Assembly: GCA_963693315.1 (NCBI GenBank)
Contig: OY856187.1
Location: 385,067,461 to 385,131,460, forward strand
Origin: Diogma glabrata
Taxonomy: Eukaryota; Arthropoda; Insecta; Diptera; Cylindrotomidae
Length of the DNA stretch: 64,000 bases
Direction of reading: 5' to 3'
The position numbers and the translations under genes are program-made. This document shows, in pieces, positions 58,031-64,000 of the stretch. The stretch's first letter is position 1. Every line of letters begins with the position of its first letter. The notes beneath the pieces are model-generated. The model was not told the origin of the DNA. It did not search any database and saw only the letters and a list, made by a program, of their open reading frames with translations.

Positions 58031-59133
58031 CGCGGTTGAAACTATAGAGGCTCTCTTTGTTGATTTTCTTTGTCGAATGACAGAACAACTGATTTTTGTG
58101 TCTGACGTGTGTTAGGAAGAAAACAAAATGTCTATGAGGTAGCAGAAAATGGTGTTGAGTTAATGAAAAAGTGATTCAGTGTCCTAAAATAAAATAAAAC
58201 GAGTTCTGTTTCGTAATGGTAGTTTACCATTTAAAAAAATAAATATAATTGTAGCATTTGTTTGGTCTTGTAATGCCTGACAAGTGCATGTAAACGTGAA
58301 TAGCTAAAATATACACCTTAGTGCCATGGGTGATAGTCAACCTGGAATCCTAATGATGTTTAAGACCGAATGCATTTACATTATCGATCGGCTAGCTAAC
58401 ATTTTTTGTCTTAACATTCATGGGGTCAACGCGGTGAGTTACAGTGACTATAAGATTTTTTTTCTGTATTTCAGCACTGACATTTTGAAATTAGTTTTTT
58501 TTATTCTCAAACTGTGAACGTTTGCATGTATCAAAAAAAAGAATAAAAAAATCGTTTTTTTTTTAACTGTAAGTCATTACTCGTGTATAAAACAAGACAC
58601 AAATTACTCTAAGTTTAGGCTAACGAGAACTATTAATTAGTATTTATTTAGTAAAAATTACATTAATGATCGAAATAAACAAAAAAAAGATATAAACTGT
58701 TATTTGTTGAGGGTTAATTTATAAACTGTTTTGTGTACCGTAGCCAATGTCTTTTGCTATTGGCTTCAAGTAAGCCGTTTTTTTGTTATATTACGTATCG
58801 CCTAGTGACGAATTTGAATGGTTTTGGTTCTCGCAACTATAGCAAATGTATAAATAGTAGATTAGAGCTAAACCTGGATATGCAAGGCAGTCAAAAGAGT
58901 GGTCGGGTGTTCGTCCGATTGAGAATTTTCTGAGAGTAAGAGGAAAATGTGCAGTGTCTATTAGCTGCGCTAACACCTATGTATCAGCATCAACCAACTA
59001 TTATAATCGTGTACCTGTTATTGCAACAAATGCCACCATCATCTAGTAATTTTGGATATTGCCAAAGGTTAACCAGCTCTGGTGAGAAATGATTGGCAAA
59101 GCGAGGATATGTGAAGCGGGAGTGGACAATACT

Positions 59134-59144
59134 ATGGGGTGAGT
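59134..59144 (+). promoter_or_regulatory. Splice donor after ATG in GL copy C
   Basis: ATGGG|GTGAGT, 1,115 bp after the TATA box. Flanking leader sequence differs from copies A and B, yet these 11 bases are identical. Confidence 0.65.
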
Positions 59145-60412
59145 CATAATTTTTTTATATTTATATGGGTATGAATGCGAGTGAATGTGAGTGAGAGCCA
59201 TGGGATGCCTGTGCGTGTGAGTCATTGTCGATACAGCTCACGCCATTTGTATAACCAGGTGTCAAAGATCGCACGGGACTTATATCAACAGATGAACTAC
59301 AAACAGCATCATTCAATGGAACGCGGGGCCCATTTAATCCAGCAACCGTTCGGTTAATGATTGGCATGTTGGTTAAAAAAACTCACAGTACTGCTAGTTT
59401 TCAAGAATTTTGGAGCTCTATGGACTTTTGTATCAGACGGGTAAAACAGTTGTAGATCAGTACAGTTGTAGAACAGTATCATTTGATACTGTTAATTCTG
59501 GCATTATGGATATAAATGAATGGAGGACAGCATTGACCACATTTGGATTTGGATTATCAGATACTTTAGAGGGATTATTGATACAGAAATTGGATCGCAT
59601 GGGACACGGAACAAATTTTATTTGGTGTTTCCATTCAATATTGTGTGATTTTATATACACTCACATTAACCATTAGTCAATGTGATACTGTCATGGGTGG
59701 TGATAAACCAACTCACTACGAACAAAGTCTTAGCATGGTTTACAATCTGAAAATTTAAATTTTTTTTATTGGTTGTATTTGAAATAATAATTGCTTCTGT
59801 ATTTTTTTTATGAGATTAGCAACAAAAGAGAAGGAATTTTCAGTATGAACTGGCTTGAATTGCAAATCATTTTCCATATATAATTGTGTGTCAAATGATT
59901 ACTCAAATATTTTTAACTATATACAACTTACAAATTTTCGTATACATAAATATATATATGGATATTCTTGGTTATGTTCCTTTTGTACTTTAAGGCATTT
60001 GTTATGCAAAATCAAAAATCATGATCCTAGGTACCAAAAATTTACTATTAATTACATAAGTAACAACCAGTCATTAGATACGACCTTAAGATCGCATCTC
60101 ATTAAATATATGTGAGCTTGTGTGACTATATGCATGCCTGGACGTGTTTATAGGTGATCGATAGCGTGTGTGTATGCGTGTGAGTGTGGGTGTGTGGGGT
60201 TGGACGTGGTGATCGTGGTTCTTTCACATGAGGGGTCGCCAGAGTCTCATTCTTTCACTTGCTATTTCTCATATCCGTACTTTTCATGTTAATACAAGTA
60301 AAAATTCAGTTATTTGTGCTGGAGCAGCAGGTAGTCTTCTCTCGACCCCATAGGCTGCAGCTAGGCTGGGGCAAAAAAATTAATCTCGCTAGGTACGCGA
60401 CCTGCTATGCCA

Positions 60413-60433
60413 CTTCGTTGTCATGCAACGATG
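60413..60433 (+). repeat. Terminal hairpin of GL copy C
   Basis: CTTCGTTG against CAACGATG: an imperfect stem (one mismatch) at the same place as in the other copies. Confidence 0.65.
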
Positions 60434-60448
60434 GAGCGCTTCGTTACA

Positions 60449-60660
60449 ATTTAAATAACAAAACAACGAATTAGCAAATGAGAAAAAAAACAGCATTCAA
60501 TATTCGACCAGCAAACTGGATCAACTTTTTTGATTTAATTTTAAATTTGTATATTATTTTATCAAACTGATTTACTAATCTGATAATAACTGATAATAAT
60601 AATATTGGATGTAAATGTTTTATTTAATTATTGAACAAAAAAATAGAAAATAAATTAATT
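60449..60660 (+). mobile_element. Gypsy-3 3' LTR, second part
   Basis: It resumes the LTR after GL copy C: aaacaacgaattagcaaatgag, acagcattc, attcgacc and ttattgaacaaaa. It carries an extra segment of about 60 bp (ttatcaaactgatttac..ctgataataataa) absent from the 5' LTR. The right end is blurred. Confidence 0.75.
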
Positions 60661-60858
60661 TCAAACATTTAATTTTTAACACCCGACAACAAATATCCAT
60701 ACGATGACCGGTTTTCATTTCCCCTTAAAAATTGTTTACCACCGAATGATTTCTATGCGCTCAGCCGTTTTTGCGATAGAGGGCAGTGAAGCAGTATTCT
60801 TTTTTTCTCTACTCTGCTGCTGCATCAACTGTTTGGCCACAAAATAAACACAGTTTTT

Positions 60859-62040
60859 AGGGTTCCGTTTTTTGTACGGAACAATATTGGTGAGAGTAAA
60901 ACATGTTTTTCACATTATTTCGACTATCTCAATTAATATAAATCCAATGAACTTGAAATTTGGCATGCGTATAAAACTAATCTGTCCACACAAGATGAGG
61001 GGTTGAAAAAAAAAACAAAATGGATTTCGTTTGGTTAACAGGGTTACGATGTGAGGCCCTTGAGAAAATAAATTTTTATATCGAGTCAAGTAGGGTATCA
61101 TATGAGAGGGCTTCAGTATTTCTAAAAAATATATTTTGGAATTTTACACCCCACCATTTTTGTGTAAACCTAAATAATAGCGTTTTCTGTGTGTTTTCTT
61201 TCCTTGATTAGCTCCAAGCCTAAGTAATCGAAAATCTTAAAAAGTAGATAGAAAAATTAATAAGTTTTTAAAAAAAATATAGTGAAGTACCATATACTAA
61301 TAATTATACTTATTAAGGGGGTGGATATGAGAAGGGGTAAAAATATCATTTAAAACCCGGTTAAGTGGGGTGTCATTTGAAAGAACACCAAAATTAAGAA
61401 AAATTACAATTTTTTTTAGAATTTTGCGATGCACCGTTTTTGAATTATTCTCAAAAAAGTGCAACAACAAGTTGGCCCCCCCTATACGTTTCTTCGTTGA
61501 TTGACAGCAAATATTGAAAAAATTCATAGAGATAGGAAATTTGATAAACCCTTAACGAAAAATACAGCGAAGCCTCAAGTGATTTTACCTCTATGTGTTT
61601 ATGGGGTGGTAGTGGAAAAGGGTGAAAAATATGTTTTTTGGCTCGCATGAGTCGGGTGTCATTTAAAAAAACACCAAAATTAAGAAAAATCACAATTTTT
61701 TTTAGAATTTTGCGATGCACCGTTTTTGAATTATTGTCAAAAAAGTCCTATTTTTAGTGTTAACACCACCCAAACCCTGAATTTCGTCGTTGATTAACAG
61801 AAATGAGTCGTTCCTTAGCTACCATAAATAGCTATGGATAACATTTAACCTAAAGTAATATTTTTTATATCATTTCGATCAATTTAGATGGGATTGACAT
61901 TTACTATTGATATTTACGATAAACCATTTATGTTTTATGTGTCTATGGTCTGGCAATACAATTTTATGTTAATTATTTTGATATTATTTTCTTTACATTC
62001 ACAGAACCCTTGACGAGCGAATTTTATTCGCACTTGTCTG
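60859..62040 (+). mobile_element. AGGGTTCCGT element, copy 2
   Basis: It starts AGGGTTCCGTTTTTTGTACGG and ends near cagaacccttgacgagcgaattttattcgcact. It shares with copy 1 the blocks catgcgtataaaactaa.ctgtcc, gtagggtatcatatga, gatgcaccgtttttgaattatt and gataggaaatttgataaaccc. Two tandem units of about 286 bp lie at 61,375-61,750 (anchor phrase aacaccaaaattaagaaaaat at about 61,386 and 61,672). No ORF. Confidence 0.75.
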
Positions 62041-64000
62041 ACTTTTTTTTTAAATTAAACACTTCATTCTTTTTTTACGAGCTACACTGGGTGATAATAA
62101 AGGTTGATCTCCTTCTAAGCGTTGTAAACGAAAATTCAGTTTATTATCTCTCATTCCGAGGTAGACCCGTTTTTATGCTAAAATGACTGAACTGCATAAC
62201 ATTATAGTTTTTGAATGATATTTAGAGTACAAATAAAACCGTATAAGACTTGCCTTAATAATATAATTGGCGTAATAAAAATATTTTATCGAACATTTAA
62301 ACATAGAGTTCTTAACTGACAACGCCTGATCGTAACAAATGGTTTACTAAGTTGCTTTATAGGTTTGTTATGAAAAGTATACTGTTACAGTTTTATTAAG
62401 ATAGCTCAAACTGGTTAATAAGCTCGTTTTTGAGACTCTTACACGTGTTTTAAGGGAATTTATTTTGTGCGTGTAGGTTGTCTTTTTGTTTTTATGAAAT
62501 AATATTTTTAAAGTGTCGAGAAAGCATGTCTAAGCCAATAAACGCAGGTGTACCAAAATTAGCACAAAATCGTAAAATAATTGGACGAATAAAATCTTCC
62601 TGAATAAACCATGACATAAATGTAAACGAGAACCTATCCAAATTCACAGATTTGGATAACAAAAATTTTGTCAATTTTAAATCAATCATAAGATAGGTGT
62701 TGATTTTTTTTTTGATTTACCAACGATGTTTCAATTAGTGTATATGACAAAGCATTCGTTTATTCAAACTCATGATTTCCAATAACTTACTCTGGAACGA
62801 TTATGTAATGTCGATGGCAAAGAGTACGTCGATAATTAACTCATCAAGAAAAAAAATCGAATGAATTTATTTTGCGATTTTCAATATTTTTGTTTGCTTT
62901 GAACGAATGACCTTTAATTTTGTAAACATCGCAATTACTTCTATTATACGTAAATAACTATAATAGAACTATATTAATGATACGGGTTCATCATGAACTT
63001 AAACAAACACTACTGATAATTGAATCAAACAAAATCACATAAAAATGTGATAGAGTAAAAAATTTAATTTGAAGGGATGCATCACCGAATTGAGAGAATC
63101 ACCATTGTTCATTCAAAATTACACCATATCATGATTTACACAAAAATCATTATCACTTTTTCAGTTCAAACAAAAATTTTCATTTTTATTTATGAACCGT
63201 AAAATTAATTTCATATTTCTTTCACTTGAGTGATGATAAAGCAAAATATTAGACATTCAAACACTCAAAATTGGAAATCAAAAAACTTACTTAAATGTTA
63301 ATTTATGGGCAGGCTGAATAAATAAATTATAATTAAATTATGAAACCATTAACACCAAGTCAGTGGAAATAAATATTCATAAAATAATATCGGGTGAGTT
63401 TGAAAAAGTGATTAATTTAAATATTTTGGTGATTTATTATTTTCAATAAAGTTAGAATCAAAAAATACTGAAAAATGTTTCGATAAAATACAATCCAGAT
63501 GAAAATTGTGAAGATTTTCTTTCTCTCAATATTAAAAAAAATTAATCAAATCACAAAAACATAATTTAATTTTAATTAAAAATTTGTAAGTTTATTTATT
63601 AATACGACGTTTATTTAATAAAAATTCATTAAACTATTTAAGCCAATTTTGTAGTTAGCTGAAAAAAAAATATTGCTTTTATTTAGAAGAAGTCTAGACG
63701 GTTCTGTAAACAGCATTCATTTTCGACATAAACAGAAAAATATTATTAAAATGCATAAAACAAACTTTGTAATATGCAAAACTTAGATATTAGAAATTAG
63801 ATTTTTTTATGAATTTCTTAGCTGTTTTGCAAGGAGAAATATGATTATTTTAAAGATTGTTTAATTAACTTAAAGTTAAATTTAAAAAAAATGTTTAAGC
63901 TACAAACATACACTTTTCCTATCATGGACTACATGCACTATGACATAAGAGATAGAACTAAGTAGACTCGATGATCTTAGAAGCTTTAACGTCAGGGTCA
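62041..64000. other. AT-rich DNA to the end of the window
   Basis: No frame above background, no repeat ends and no RNA gene recognised on either strand. Confidence 0.5.

Larger units (their letters stand above)
57336..60448 (+). mobile_element. Giant solo LTR (GL family), copy C, inside Gypsy-3 3' LTR
   Basis: A 3,113-bp unit from TGTTATGAAGGG to TTCGTTACA, flanked by ATTT at 57,332-57,335 and 60,449-60,452. The intact Gypsy-3 5' LTR shows the unoccupied site (tcaatttaaat near 53,083), which proves an insertion with precise ends. It contains TATAAATA, ATGGG|GTGAGT, the GT-rich stretch, ggacgtggtgatcgtggttc, gtcgccagagtctc, ctggagcagcagg, ctcgctaggtacgcgacc and the hairpin. Small frames inside have no recognised product. 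Confidence 0.9.

Overview
The window is AT-rich animal DNA, almost certainly from an insect. The evidence is an R1-clade LINE, Ty3/Gypsy elements of two or three lineages, BEL/Pao and Penelope-like remnants, the AGGGTTCCGT repeat family (known to me from moths and other insects), and one host exon that reads as an immunoglobulin domain of a Sidestep-like adhesion receptor. The order cannot be fixed. Everything except that exon (21,889-22,033, minus strand, with good splice sites) is transposable elements in layers of decay, or AT-rich filler. The window is probably mostly intron and flank of one large gene.

Layout. 1-291: right end of a giant LTR. 318-8,578: LINE scrap, then a Gypsy element (small membrane ORF, gag, protease-RT-RNase H, integrase) whose pol is split by a piece of a second Gypsy element carrying its own gag. 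9,007-10,425: AGGGTTCCGT repeat. 11,114-14,401: complete 3.3-kb solo LTR. 14,802-20,267: a 5.5-kb insertion with short inverted ends and a 9-bp target duplication, holding LINE, Penelope-like and MITE remnants. 21,889-22,033: host exon. 23,051-25,906: DNA transposon with inverted repeats of about 570-610 bp and a broken transposase-like gene. 26,099-31,440: LINE split by about 3 kb that includes a foldback element. 31,409-38,100: tandem repeats, BEL/Pao remnants, two LINE remnants on opposite strands, a retroelement-tail palindrome and a minisatellite. 40,464-48,150: minus-strand giant LTR interrupted by a nearly full-length R1-clade LINE. 49,152-52,639: second complete solo LTR. 53,024-60,660: Gypsy element with LTRs, whose integrase holds a foldback MITE and whose 3' LTR holds a third complete solo LTR. 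60,859-62,040: second AGGGTTCCGT element. The rest to 64,000 is AT-rich with nothing recognised.

The most unusual content is the giant-LTR family, called GL here. There are five copies, and the three intact ones are 3.1-3.5 kb with TG...CA ends and perfect 4-bp target duplications. The copies share a TATA box, a splice donor (directly after an ATG in three of them) and a terminal hairpin kept paired by compensatory changes. The leaders between TATA and donor differ widely between copies. No internal region of this family lies in the window.

All protein-coding transposon genes here are damaged to some degree. The host exon is the only sequence for which I infer present cellular function.
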